In this document: piece after piece, positions 1-8,160 of the stretch | Layout of the letters: each line of letters begins with the position of its first letter | How positions within the stretch are numbered: the stretch's first letter is position 1 | Assembly: GCF_902499045.1 (NCBI RefSeq) | Contig: NZ_CABVPL010000065.1 | Span: forward strand, 1 to 34,938 | Origin: Burkholderia latens | Lineage (GTDB): Bacteria; Pseudomonadota; Gammaproteobacteria; Burkholderiales; Burkholderiaceae | Direction: 5' to 3' | DNA length: 34,938 nucleotides | Position numbers and translations under genes: made by a program | Notes under the pieces: generated by a model | What the model was told of the DNA's origin: nothing | The model's database searches: none | The model's input: only the letters and a program-made list of their open reading frames with translations

Positions 1-151
1 GCCGCGTGGACGGCAGCGCGTCGCCGGGCCGCACGTCGCCGCGGCGCACCGCGTCGCGCAACGCCTGCGCGAGCTGGCGGCTCAGGTCGCCGGCCGCGCG
101 GTCGAGCGTGCCGAGCGACGGGATTTCGACGATCCGGGCGGTTCTGGCCAT
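1..151 (-). CDS. MocR/PdxR-like GntR-family regulator, N-terminal fragment
   Basis: Only the first 50 codons lie in the window; the gene runs off the left edge. The start is the ATG at 151-149. After a short leader the peptide reads LSRQLAQALRDAVRRGDV, then RPGDALPSTR. This is the first helix and wing-turn pattern of the GntR winged-helix domain (known family signature: LxxAIxxGxLxPGxxLPSxR). It is divergent from a PaiB-like gene 129 bp away. Such pairs are common for MocR/PdxR regulators, which carry a C-terminal aminotransferase-like PLP domain. That domain is outside the window, so the MocR assignment is inference; a plain GntR regulator is possible. Confidence 0.7.
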   Translation of the reverse strand, partial: MARTARIVEIPSLGTLDRAAGDLSRQLAQALRDAVRRGDVRPGDALPSTR

Positions 152-280
152 GATTCTGGTCTGCTGAAATTGTTCGAAACCGGCTCTACAGCATAAACCA
201 GTTAGCGGTCACAATCGGCGCGTGCCGTGCCTGTTTCGAGGCCGGCTTCTTCCCGAACCCTGTCCGATCGTGGAGTTGCC

Positions 281-919
281 ATGTATGTCCCCGCCGATTT
301 CGCCGAGTCCCGTCCCGACGCGCTGCGCGAGCTGATCGTCCAGCATCCGTTCGGCAGTCTCGTCACGCACGGGCAAAGCGGGCTCGACGCGAACCACTTG
401 CCGTTCGAGCTGCTGCCGGGCGACGGCGGCCTCGGCGAGCTGCATGCGCACGTCGCGCGTGCGAATCCGGTATGGCAGGCGGTCGCGAACGGCGACGACG
501 TGCTCGTGATCTTCCGCGGCGGCGACGCGTACATTTCGCCGAACTGGTATCCGAGCAAGCACGTCGCGCACCGTCAGGTGCCGACGTGGAATTACGTGGT
601 CGTGCACGCGCACGGCCGCATCACCGTGCGCGACGACGAGAAATTCGTGCGCGGCGTGGTCGCGCGGCTGACACGCACGCACGAGGCATCGCAGCCGGTG
701 CCGTGGAAGATGGCCGACGCACCGAAGGACTATCTCGACACGATGCTGCAGTCGATCGTCGGGCTGCAGATCGAGATCACGCGGCTCGTCGGCAAGCGCA
801 AGCTCGGGCAGAACAAGGCGGTCGACGATATTCGCGGAGCGGGCGACGCGCTGATCGCGGACGGGCATCTGGCGATCGGCGAGGCGATGCTGGCGGAGGC
901 CGACGCGAAGCGGAAATGA
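281..919 (+). CDS. PaiB-like FMN-binding negative transcriptional regulator
   Basis: The 212-residue product begins MYVPADFAESRPDAL and continues with a LIVQHPFGSLVTHG block, the typical opening of the PaiB / FMN_bind_2 family (usually about 205-215 residues). The conserved mid-section SPNWYPSKHVAHRQVPTWNY matches the FMN-binding split-barrel signature. I chose the ATG at 281 because GGAG at 272-275 is well placed and the family begins MYxPxxF. An in-frame GTG at 227 would add 18 residues with no family match. PaiB proteins are cytoplasmic; in Bacillus they affect protease and sporulation genes, but the role in proteobacteria is unclear. The divergent MocR-like gene suggests a link to vitamin B6 or amine metabolism (inference). 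Confidence 0.88.
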   Translation: MYVPADFAESRPDALRELIVQHPFGSLVTHGQSGLDANHLPFELLPGDGGLGELHAHVARANPVWQAVANGDDVLVIFRGGDAYISPNWYPSKHVAHRQVPTWNYVVVHAHGRITVRDDEKFVRGVVARLTRTHEASQPVPWKMADAPKDYLDTMLQSIVGLQIEITRLVGKRKLGQNKAVDDIRGAGDALIADGHLAIGEAMLAEADAKRK

Positions 920-962
920 GCGCCACCGGGTCGTGCAGCCGCCGTTCGCCGTTCGCGACCCG

Positions 963-1544
963 CTACTGCGTACGCGTCGTTCCGTTCGCGCTTTGTTCCG
1001 CCTGCGCCAGCGCGCCGCGAATCGCGGCCTCGGTCTTGTCATACCCGCCTTCGCCGTACCGCGTATAGACGAGCTTTCCGTTCGCGTCGATCAGATACAG
1101 CGCGGGCCAGTACTGGTTCCCGTACGCGCGCCACGTGTCGTAGCGATTGTCCTGCGCGACCGGATACTGGATCCCGAAGCGCTTGATGGCGTCGGCGACG
1201 TTGTTCGGATCGCGCTCGAACGGATACTCGGGCGTATGCACGCCGACCACGACAAGCCCCTGGTCGCGATACTTGCGGTACCAGTCGTTCACGTACGGAA
1301 TCGTATGAATGCAGTTGATGCACGAGTACGTCCAGAAATCGACCAGCACGACCTTGCCGCGCAACTGCTCGAGCTTGAGCGGCGCGCTGTTGTGCCAGCG
1401 CTCGATGCCGGTGAAGTCCGGCGCGGACGTGCCGGCCAGCGACGCGGTCATGCCTGCGTCGTCGCGGGTGCCGGCGAATGCGGCGAGCCCGGCCATGGCG
1501 GCGAGGGCGATCACGAACGCGGCGGTCTTGAATCGGGGCAGCAT
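963..1544 (-). CDS. Periplasmic thioredoxin-like (TlpA/DipZ-type redoxin) protein
   Basis: The 193-residue product has a signal-like N terminus (about residues 5-25, hydrophobic and Ala-rich) followed by a redoxin domain. The active site is Cys75-Ile-Asn-Cys78 within VDFWTYSCINCIHTIPY, the WTYxCINC form seen in the DipZ C-terminal and YneN-like redoxin groups. The cis-Pro loop is probably NQYWPALYLID. It should act as a thiol-disulfide exchanger or reductant in the periplasm, tethered or free. A GGAGA sits 8 nt before the ATG at 1544. It is divergent from a two-component system. No CcdA-like membrane partner is nearby, so its electron donor is unknown. Confidence 0.88.
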   Translation of the reverse strand: MLPRFKTAAFVIALAAMAGLAAFAGTRDDAGMTASLAGTSAPDFTGIERWHNSAPLKLEQLRGKVVLVDFWTYSCINCIHTIPYVNDWYRKYRDQGLVVVGVHTPEYPFERDPNNVADAIKRFGIQYPVAQDNRYDTWRAYGNQYWPALYLIDANGKLVYTRYGEGGYDKTEAAIRGALAQAEQSANGTTRTQ

Positions 1545-1684
1545 GGCTGTTCTCCGGTGGGGCCGGCCGCCGCGCGAGTGCGTGGGCCGGACAGGTTTCG
1601 ACAGCCCCTATTGGGCCGCGCCGACGTATCCGCGATGTGTCCGGCCGGCCGCGCGTATGCAATATTGTGTGTCGCCATGGCGGC

Positions 1685-1728
1685 GCGATACATTGCGATA
1701 CAAACGCGCGCCCGCGGTGCGGTATAAC
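1685..1728 (+). promoter_or_regulatory. Tandem GCGATACA direct repeat with -10 box upstream of the response regulator
   Basis: GCGATACA occurs twice, at 1685-1692 and 1695-1702, with start-to-start spacing of exactly 10 bp. A -10-like TATAAC is at 1723-1728, so the second copy runs into the -35 position (about 1700-1705), where no good -35 box is seen. OmpR/PhoB-family regulators bind tandem half-sites one helical turn apart and often replace the -35 element. Autoregulation by the response regulator starting at 1772 is the simplest reading. This is inference from spacing and position. Confidence 0.5.
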
Positions 1729-1771
1729 AGCGGACATCGCCAGCCGGAACCTCACATACCGACACCGCCTC

Positions 1772-2512
1772 ATGGACAAGATCGACCACGTACTGATCGT
1801 CGACGACGATCGCGCGATCCGCGAACTGATCGCCGACTATCTGGAGAAGAACGGCATGCGCGTGTCGGTCGCCGCGAACGGCCGGGAGATGCGCAACGTG
1901 CTGGACGACGGCGCGCCCGACCTGATCGTGCTCGACCTGATGCTGCCGGGCGAGGACGGCCTCACGCTGTGCCGCGACCTGCGCGCCGGCAAGTTCCGCA
2001 CGGTGCCGGTGCTGATGCTGACCGCGCGCGGTGAGGAAACCGACCGCATCATCGGCCTCGAGATGGGCGCCGACGACTATCTCGCGAAGCCGTTCGCGGT
2101 GCGCGAACTGCTCGCGCGGATCCGTTCGGTGCTGCGGCGCGCGCGGATGCTGCCGCCCGGCATGCAGGTGACGGAAACGGCCGCGATGCTCGCGTTCGGC
2201 GAATGGCGGCTCGACACGACGGGGCGCCACCTGCTCGACGCCGAAGGCACGCTGGTCGCGCTGAGCGGCGCCGAATACCGGCTGCTGCGCGTGTTCCTCG
2301 ACAACCCGCAGCGCGTGCTGACGCGCGACCAGCTGCTCAACCTTACGCAGGGCCGGCAGTCCGATCCGTTCGACCGGTCGATCGACCTGCTCGTGAGCCG
2401 GCTGCGCCAGCGGCTGCGCGACGGCGCGCGCGAGCCGCGCTACATCAAGACGCTGCGCAACGAGGGCTACGTGTTCTCGTCGGCGGTGACTTCGGTGGAA
2501 GGCGACGCATGA
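1772..2512 (+). CDS. OmpR-family two-component response regulator
   Basis: The 246-residue product has a receiver domain (residues 5-120) with acidic pocket Asp11-Asp13, phospho-acceptor Asp55 in VLDLMLPGEDG, Thr84 and Lys106 in DDYLAKPF, all the expected catalytic residues. A Trans_reg_C winged helix follows (about 145-240), with the signatures LSGAEYRLLRVFLDNP, VLTRDQLL and IKTLRNEGYVF. I chose the ATG at 1772 because the receiver fold begins there; an upstream in-frame ATG at 1637 would add unrelated sequence and cover the promoter. The stop overlaps the kinase start by 4 bp (ATGA), so the two are translationally coupled. The signal and regulon are unknown; the adjacent divergent thioredoxin-like gene is a candidate target. 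Confidence 0.95.
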   Translation: MDKIDHVLIVDDDRAIRELIADYLEKNGMRVSVAANGREMRNVLDDGAPDLIVLDLMLPGEDGLTLCRDLRAGKFRTVPVLMLTARGEETDRIIGLEMGADDYLAKPFAVRELLARIRSVLRRARMLPPGMQVTETAAMLAFGEWRLDTTGRHLLDAEGTLVALSGAEYRLLRVFLDNPQRVLTRDQLLNLTQGRQSDPFDRSIDLLVSRLRQRLRDGAREPRYIKTLRNEGYVFSSAVTSVEGDA

Positions 2513-3843
2513 ACGCGCGCACGCTGTGGCACTGGCCGCGCTCGCTGTTCGCGCGGCTCGCGCTGATCCTGTGCGTGGGCCTCGCGCTCGCGCAGACGCT
2601 GTCGTTCTGGCTCACCGTGATGGAGCGCGACCAGGCGACGACCAATCTGATGATGGGCTACATCGAGCGCGAGGTCGCGAGCTCGGTCGCGCTGCTCGAC
2701 CATCTTCCGCCGGACCAGCGCGCCGCGTGGCTGCCGCGTCTCGCACGGCGCAGCTACGCATTCATCCTCGGGCCCGGCGAGACGGGCACGCCGCCGGAGG
2801 CGCGGCTGTCGGCGCGCGTCGAGCGCTCGATCTCGGACGGCATCGGCGGCGATTACCCGCTGACGGCGAACGCGATCCCGGGCGATCGCGAGCATCTGCA
2901 GGTGCATCTGCGCCTGACCGACGGCTCGCCGCTGACGATCGACATCCATCCGATGTCGACGGTGCCGCTGTCGGATTGGCTGCCTTACGTGCTCGCAGGG
3001 CAGCTCGCGGTGCTCGCCGCGTGCTGCTGGCTCGCGGTGCGGCTCGCGACGCGGCCGCTGAAGCAGCTCGCGCAGGCGGCCGACGCGCTCGGCCCGGACC
3101 TGAAGGGCGAACGCCTGAGCGAGGACGGGCCGTCGGAAGTCGCGCGCGCCGCGCGGGCGTTCAACGCGATGCAGGACCGCATCGCGCAGTACATGACCGA
3201 ACGCATGCAGATCCTTGCGTCGATCTCGCACGATCTGCAGACGCCGATCACGCGGATGCGGCTGCGCGTCGACGTGATGGACGACGACACGCAGGGTGCG
3301 AAGATGCGCCAGGACCTGATCGAGATGGAGCATCTGGTGAAGGAGGGCGTCGCGTATGCGCGCACACTGCACGGCACGGAAGAGGCCGCGCGCCGGATCG
3401 ACCTCGATGCGTTGCTCGACAGCATCGTGTGCGACTACACGGATGCGGGGCAGGACGTCGCGCTGCATGGCGGCAGCCCGCTCGCGCTCGTCACGCGGCC
3501 GAAGGCGCTGCGCCGGATCGTCGGCAATCTGGTCGACAACGCGCTGAAGTTCGCGGGCGCGGCCGAGATCGACGTGCAGCCGGCGCCGGGCGGCGGCGCG
3601 GTCATCGCGGTGCGCGACCGCGGGCCCGGCATCCCCGACGATCAGCTCGACGCGGTGTTCGAACCGTTCCGGCGCGTGGAGACGTCGCGCAATCGCGAGA
3701 CGGGCGGCACGGGGCTTGGCCTCGCGATCGCGCGGCAGCTCGCGCTTGCGATGGGCGGCACGCTCACGCTGCGCAACCGGCCCGACGGCGGCGGTCTCGA
3801 AGCGCGGTTGACGCTCGTGAATGGGAGCGATGCGGCCGGTTGA
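2509..3843 (+). CDS. Membrane sensor histidine kinase
   Basis: The 444-residue product has TM1 at about residues 14-37, a periplasmic sensor region of about 125 residues, TM2 at about 162-182, and a HAMP segment with ATRPLKQLAQAADALG. The dimerisation and phosphotransfer H-box is SISHDLQTPITRMRLRVD, with His241 as the phospho-acceptor. The ATPase domain carries the N box (IVGNLVDNALKFA), G1 (DRGPGIPDDQ), F region (FEPFRR) and G2 (GGTGLGLAIARQLA). All catalytic boxes look intact. The start is the ATG at 2509 inside the regulator stop. The short periplasmic region does not match a sensor domain I can name. With the preceding regulator it forms a complete two-component operon. Confidence 0.95.
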   Translation: MNARTLWHWPRSLFARLALILCVGLALAQTLSFWLTVMERDQATTNLMMGYIEREVASSVALLDHLPPDQRAAWLPRLARRSYAFILGPGETGTPPEARLSARVERSISDGIGGDYPLTANAIPGDREHLQVHLRLTDGSPLTIDIHPMSTVPLSDWLPYVLAGQLAVLAACCWLAVRLATRPLKQLAQAADALGPDLKGERLSEDGPSEVARAARAFNAMQDRIAQYMTERMQILASISHDLQTPITRMRLRVDVMDDDTQGAKMRQDLIEMEHLVKEGVAYARTLHGTEEAARRIDLDALLDSIVCDYTDAGQDVALHGGSPLALVTRPKALRRIVGNLVDNALKFAGAAEIDVQPAPGGGAVIAVRDRGPGIPDDQLDAVFEPFRRVETSRNRETGGTGLGLAIARQLALAMGGTLTLRNRPDGGGLEARLTLVNGSDAAG

Positions 3844-3902
3844 GGCCGCGCTGCGCGCTGTCGCCTCCGCAGTGTTGCGGCTTCGCGTGAAAGCGTGCGG
3901 CG

Positions 3903-4514
3903 TTACACGCGCTGCAAATGCGCGTCGACGAGCGGCGCGAGCGCATCCGCATGCACGGCCGCGAGATCGTGCCGGCCGCCGGGCACCACATGCAGCCGCG
4001 CATCGGGCAGCCGTTCGAGCAGGCGCCTGCCTGCCGCGACCGGGCTGATCGGATCGTCGTCGCCCCACAGCAGCAGCGCCGGCTGCGCGATGCGGCCGAT
4101 GTCGTGCGACATGTCCGCGCGAAACGTCAGGAACCAGTCCGGCAGTTGCGGATTCGCTTGCGCGAAGCCCGTGCGCCAGTCCTGCGCGCCGAGGCCGTGC
4201 ATGTCGAGGCCGCCGGACGTGACCGTCAATACCAGATGGGTGACGAGCTCCGCGCGTTCGAGCGCCGCACGCAGCGCGATCACGCCGCCCATCGATTGCG
4301 CGATCACGGCGGTCGGCCGGTCGATCGCGGTCAGCACATGGCGCACGAGGCCGTCGAAGTCGCCGACGGCCGGATCGCGCGGCGTGTCGCCGAAGCCGGG
4401 ATAGGCGACGATGCGCCGCTCGGCCGGATGCGCGAGCCGGCTCGCGAGCGGTTGCCAGAACGCGGTGCTGCCCGATGCGCCGGGCAGGAAGAGCAGTTGC
4501 GACGGAACGGGCAT
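3903..4514 (-). CDS. Alpha/beta hydrolase
   Basis: The 203-residue product starts MPVPSQLLFLPGASGS, where LPGASGS is the oxyanion loop. The nucleophile elbow is AQSMGGV (Ser in the G/A-x-S-x-G position), the acid probably lies in LWGDDDPISP and the catalytic His in PGGRHDLA, so a full Ser-Asp-His triad is visible. It is a compact single-domain hydrolase with a small cap. The start is the ATG at 4514, preceded by AGGA; an upstream in-frame GTG would give unrelated Pro/Arg-rich sequence. It sits 58 bp downstream of the metallophosphoesterase on the same strand and may be cotranscribed. The substrate cannot be read from the sequence; esterase and thioesterase are both possible. Confidence 0.88.
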   Translation of the reverse strand: MPVPSQLLFLPGASGSTAFWQPLASRLAHPAERRIVAYPGFGDTPRDPAVGDFDGLVRHVLTAIDRPTAVIAQSMGGVIALRAALERAELVTHLVLTVTSGGLDMHGLGAQDWRTGFAQANPQLPDWFLTFRADMSHDIGRIAQPALLLWGDDDPISPVAAGRRLLERLPDARLHVVPGGRHDLAAVHADALAPLVDAHLQRV

Positions 4515-4572
4515 GGCGAGCGAGCGTCCTGTAATCGAAGCGAAGTGGGGCGAGCGGGGCGGCGCGTGCGCG

Positions 4573-5307
4573 TCAGCACCGGCCGGTGCGCAGCGCGACG
4601 GACCAGTCGTCGCGCCCGCGCGATGCCGCGATGCCGGCGGCCGTGTGCCAGTCGTATTGGACCGCATGGAACTCGGCGTGCCAGCCGGCCCGCGTACGCG
4701 ACACCATTGCATAGCGCGCGTGCGGCGAGCCGGTTTCGATCCGGTGCGGATGCGGGCGATCGTCCGTGTAGGCCTGCAGCCCGACGCTGCCCGGATTGAC
4801 GATCAGCCGGCCGTCGTCGAGCTTCGCCATGCGCGGCACATGCGTGTGTCCGCACAGGATCAGCGATGCCGGCTCGTCGCCCGCGCGCTGCGCGATTTCC
4901 TCGGGCGTCGCCGCGCGGCAGCCGTCGGGCGTCACCGTTTCGAGGAAATACACGAGGTCGCTCGCGGGCGTGCCGTGCACCAGCAGCACGTCGTCGCCGA
5001 GCGCCAGGCGTTCGGGCAGCGCGGCGATCCATGCGCGATGCGCGTCGTGCAGCGTGTCGTGCGCCCAGCGATCGGACAGGCCCATCGTGTCGCGATCGCC
5101 GGTCAGCAGTTGCCGTTCGTGATTGCCCTTGATGGTCGGCAGGTCGAGCGCGATCAGACGCTCGGCCGCTTCGGCCGGATGGAGCGCGCCCGACACGATG
5201 TCGCCGAGATTGACGATCACGTCGGCGCCACGGCGGCGCACGTCGGCGAGCACTGCGTCGAGCGCGGCGAGGTTGCCGTGGATGTCGGATAGCGCGGCGA
5301 TTTTCAT
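4573..5307 (-). CDS. Calcineurin-like metallophosphoesterase (YfcE/MJ0936 type)
   Basis: The 244-residue product shows the full dimetal phosphoesterase set in order: LSDIHGN (residues 6-12), NLGDIVSG, IKGNHERQ, LLVHGTP and CGHTHVP. NPGSVG near residue 180 is the usual C-terminal loop of the YfcE/MJ0936 subgroup. Members hydrolyse phosphodiesters in vitro with Mn or similar metals; physiological substrates are mostly unknown. The start is the ATG at 5307, where the first beta strand begins. It lies in a same-strand run with the GNAT gene upstream and the hydrolase downstream. Confidence 0.92.
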   Translation of the reverse strand: MKIAALSDIHGNLAALDAVLADVRRRGADVIVNLGDIVSGALHPAEAAERLIALDLPTIKGNHERQLLTGDRDTMGLSDRWAHDTLHDAHRAWIAALPERLALGDDVLLVHGTPASDLVYFLETVTPDGCRAATPEEIAQRAGDEPASLILCGHTHVPRMAKLDDGRLIVNPGSVGLQAYTDDRPHPHRIETGSPHARYAMVSRTRAGWHAEFHAVQYDWHTAAGIAASRGRDDWSVALRTGRC

Positions 5308-5432
5308 GACGACGGAGCCGAGGCGGGGAACGGCGATTGTCGCCAATTCGGCGTGGATCGTCCAATCGCGTCGGCGTCGGGCGTGCGGCACGCGTTGCGC
5401 GTCGAGCTCCGCTTCGTCTGCCGGCCGGCGTT

Positions 5433-5969
5433 TCAGTCGGTCGCGATGCGCGCGTACATCGCGAAATCGCCCGGCGTGCCGCGCACCATCCTGTATGCGC
5501 GCAGCAAGCCTTCGTACCGGTAGCCGCATTTCTGCAGCACGCGCGCGGAGCCGGCGTTCGTCGTCAGCACGACGCCCTGCACGCGCACAAAGCCGCCATC
5601 GGCGAATGCCCACGCGGTGACGCGCTTGCATAGCGCACTCGCGATGCCGCGCCCCCAGTACGGCGGCGCGACATCGTATGCGATTTCGGCCGAGCGGTTC
5701 GCGGTCGATACCGTATGCAGCCCGATCGTGCCGGCGAGCGCGCCTGTTGCGTCGTCGACGATCGCGAGACGGCGGATCGAATCCGGATGAGCCGATTCGA
5801 TGCCGTCGAACAGCGGCTGCAGATCGTCGCGCGAACGCAGGTTCCAGCTCGTGTGACGGACGACGTCGGGATTCGACAGGTACGCGTACCACGCGTCGAG
5901 ATCCGCGCGCTCGAGCTGGCGGAGCGACAGGCCGGGGAAGCCGGAGCCGGGCGGAGCGTCGACTCTCAT
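5433..5969 (-). CDS. GNAT-family N-acetyltransferase (RimJ/RimL type)
   Basis: The 178-residue product has the Acetyltransf_3 layout: SLRQLERADLDAWYAYLSNP at the start, IAYDVAPPYWGRGIASAL as motif A with the acetyl-CoA loop (Q/R-x-x-G-x-G/A, here YWGRGIA), and LTTNAGSARVLQKCGYRYEGLLR as motif B. RimJ/RimL-like enzymes acetylate N termini of ribosomal proteins or small amines; the substrate here is not inferable. It starts at the ATG at 5969, 42 bp from the stop of the LysE gene, and probably shares its transcript. Confidence 0.9.
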   Translation of the reverse strand: MRVDAPPGSGFPGLSLRQLERADLDAWYAYLSNPDVVRHTSWNLRSRDDLQPLFDGIESAHPDSIRRLAIVDDATGALAGTIGLHTVSTANRSAEIAYDVAPPYWGRGIASALCKRVTAWAFADGGFVRVQGVVLTTNAGSARVLQKCGYRYEGLLRAYRMVRGTPGDFAMYARIATD

Positions 5970-6011
5970 CGCGAACCCGTTGGGACCGATGCGTGGCGCA
6001 TGCCGGCGTGG

Positions 6012-6644
6012 CTATGCCGTGTGACGCCGATACAGCGCGAGCGAGCCGGCCAGCGCGAGCAGCATCGCGCCGCACGTGCGTTCGAGCCACAGCGCGCCTG
6101 AGCGCTTCAGCACCCGCACCGCGCGTGCGCCGAGCAGCGCGTAGCCGAACATCACCGCGCCGTCGAGCAGCGCGAACGTGACCGCGAGCGCGACGTATTG
6201 CGGCGCGAGCGCAGCGGACGGATCGAGGAACTGCGGCAGGAACGCGGAGAAGAACAGGTAGCCCTTCGGATTCGTCACCGCGGTCAAAAAGCTCTTCGCG
6301 AAGATCGATGCGTTGCGCTCGGGCGCCGCGCCGTCGCGCGCGGCGGCCACGTCGAGCGAGCCTTTCGATGCGAGCAGCCGGACGCCGACGTACGCGAGAT
6401 AGGCGGCGCCGAGCCACTTCACGACCGAGAACCAGAACGCGGACGCCATCAGCAGCGCGCCGAGGCCGAGCGCGACCGCGACGATCAGCACGCAGTCGGA
6501 CAGCATCGCGCCGGCGAAGCCGTAGGCCGCGCGGCGCACGCCATAGCGCGAGCCGTTGGTCAGCGCGAGCAGCACGGTCGGGCCGGGCGTTGCAATGCCG
6601 ACGAACGCGACGGCGGCGAAGATCAGCAGGGTCGTTTGATGCAT
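6012..6644 (-). CDS. LysE/RhtB-family amino-acid exporter
   Basis: The 210-residue inner-membrane protein has about six hydrophobic segments. The family signature TPGPTVLLALTNGSRYG is at residues 19-35, and the second conserved block SFLTAVTNPKGYLFFSAFLPQFL is at about 117-139, both diagnostic of LysE/RhtB. Members export amino acids or their analogues by proton exchange. The ATG at 6644 is preceded by GGAG at suitable distance; upstream in-frame codons would precede the conserved TM1. It is first gene of the minus-strand run LysE, GNAT, phosphoesterase, hydrolase. Confidence 0.92.
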   Translation of the reverse strand: MHQTTLLIFAAVAFVGIATPGPTVLLALTNGSRYGVRRAAYGFAGAMLSDCVLIVAVALGLGALLMASAFWFSVVKWLGAAYLAYVGVRLLASKGSLDVAAARDGAAPERNASIFAKSFLTAVTNPKGYLFFSAFLPQFLDPSAALAPQYVALAVTFALLDGAVMFGYALLGARAVRVLKRSGALWLERTCGAMLLALAGSLALYRRHTA

Positions 6645-6966
6645 GCTGGCGGCTCCGGTGCAAGGCGGTGCTCGATTATCGGGCGCGTGCCGCCGCGCTG
6701 TACAGCGGCTTGCGCCGCGCGGCCGATTATCTCGAAATAGGCAAGAAGCTGTTTTCATTATTGCGCTATCGAACGGAACCGGTTCCAACTACCATGGCGG
6801 CCGCGGCGCGCATGTCCGCCGCGACGTCGCGCGCGCGTATCGCATGCGCGCGTTCCCGCGTGCGGCCGTCGCCGGGCCGGCAACACCGAACACCGGCGGT
6901 TCTCGCCGACCACACGCGCTACTCGCATAGAACAACGGGTTCATCATCCGGAGACGCTAAAAAACC
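6645..6966. other. Divergent intergenic region between LysE and porin genes
   Basis: This 322-bp stretch carries no convincing gene. It must hold the promoters of both divergent genes. The most structured element is a 12-bp perfect palindrome at 6775-6786, listed separately. A GGAGA at about 6951-6955 is the porin ribosome-binding site. Confidence 0.6.
6775..6786. promoter_or_regulatory. Palindromic operator candidate GGAACCGGTTCC
   Basis: A perfect 12-bp inverted repeat lies in the divergent region, about 130 bp before lysE and 180 bp before the porin. Its AACCGGTT core with central CG resembles LacI/GalR-family operators (established family pattern). No LacI-type gene is in the window, so the binding protein is unknown. 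Confidence 0.35.
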
Positions 6967-8160
6967 ATGAACAAGCAACTGATCGCAGCACCGCTGCTGC
7001 TCTCGCTCGCGGGTATCGCATCCGCGCAAAGCTCCGTCACGCTGTACGGCATCGTCGACGCGGGCGTGACCTACCGCAGCAACGAACGGGTCGGCTCGAC
7101 GGGCGCGTACACCGGCCATTCGAACGTCGGCCTGTCGACCGGCAACCTGTCCGGCAGCCGCTGGGGCATCAAGGGCTCCGAGGATCTCGGCGGCGGGATG
7201 CGCGCGCTGTTCGTGCTCGAGAACGGCTTCGACATCACCAACGGCACGTCGGGCCAGGGCGGCCGCCAGTTCGGGCGCCAGGCGTTCGTCGGCGTCGGCA
7301 GCGATCGCTACGGCACCATCACGCTCGGCCGCCAGTACACGTCGCTCGACGACTTCGTGAGCCCGGTCGGCCCGTCGTCGTTCATCGGCGGCTTCGGCGC
7401 GCATCCGGGCGACATCGACGATCTCGACCAGACCGCGCGCGTCGACAGCTCGATCAAGTACACGAGCGCGAACTATGCGGGCTTCACGTTCGGCGCGCTG
7501 TACGGCTTCGGCAGCCAGCCGGGCAGCATGAAGCAGCGCAACACGTGGAGCGTCGGCGCCGCGTACGCGGCGGGGCCGCTGCGCGTGGGCGTCGGCTACG
7601 AGCGATCGGACAACAGCAAGACGGGCGCGGCCGATCCGACGGCCGGCAAGTGGCAAAGCACCGACGACGGCCTGTTCAACTCGTCGATCAACGAAGGCTA
7701 TGCGAGCGCGCAATCGCAGCAGATCGTCGCGACCGGCGCGACGTACGACTTCGGGCCGGCCGTGGTCGGCGTGAACTACAGCAACGTGCAGTACCGCAGC
7801 GGCGCGCAATCGCTGTTCAATGGCCATGCGACCTTCAACGTCGCGGGCGTGTTCACGCGCTGGAACGTGCAACCGCAGACGCAGCTGTTCGCCGGCTACA
7901 GCTACACGCGCGGCAGCGACGTCGACGGGATCGACGACCGTGCGCAGTATCACAACGTGACGCTCGGCGCGGTCTACGACCTGTCGAAGCGCACCAGCGT
8001 GTACTTGCTCGGCGCGTACCAGCATGCGTCAGGCACGACGCTCGACGCACGCGGCCGGCCGGTGGCCGCGACGGCGTCGGTGTCGGACAAGGCGAACGGC
8101 CATTCGTCCGATTCGCGCTCGCAGGCGATCGTGAGCCTCGGGCTGCGTCAGAAGTTCTGA
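6967..8160 (+). CDS. Gram-negative general porin (OmpC/Porin_4 family)
   Basis: The 397-residue product starts with a classic signal peptide (MNKQLIAAPLLLSLAGIASA, then QSSVTLYG). The mature start QSSVTLYGIVDAGV is the hallmark of Burkholderia and Bordetella trimeric 16-strand porins. Other family marks are GSRWGIKGSEDLGGGMRALFVLENGF, the GRQAFVG strand, and LGRQYTSLDD near loop 3. It ends in Phe (LGLRQKF), as required for outer-membrane barrel insertion. It gives passive diffusion of small solutes; specificity cannot be told. It is monocistronic, with a candidate terminator about 170 bp downstream. Confidence 0.95.
   Translation: MNKQLIAAPLLLSLAGIASAQSSVTLYGIVDAGVTYRSNERVGSTGAYTGHSNVGLSTGNLSGSRWGIKGSEDLGGGMRALFVLENGFDITNGTSGQGGRQFGRQAFVGVGSDRYGTITLGRQYTSLDDFVSPVGPSSFIGGFGAHPGDIDDLDQTARVDSSIKYTSANYAGFTFGALYGFGSQPGSMKQRNTWSVGAAYAAGPLRVGVGYERSDNSKTGAADPTAGKWQSTDDGLFNSSINEGYASAQSQQIVATGATYDFGPAVVGVNYSNVQYRSGAQSLFNGHATFNVAGVFTRWNVQPQTQLFAGYSYTRGSDVDGIDDRAQYHNVTLGAVYDLSKRTSVYLLGAYQHASGTTLDARGRPVAATASVSDKANGHSSDSRSQAIVSLGLRQKF

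Noticed and set aside
2467-4068. Minus-strand open frame opposite the histidine kinase
   Set aside because: Antisense to a kinase with every catalytic box intact; low-complexity Arg-rich peptide.
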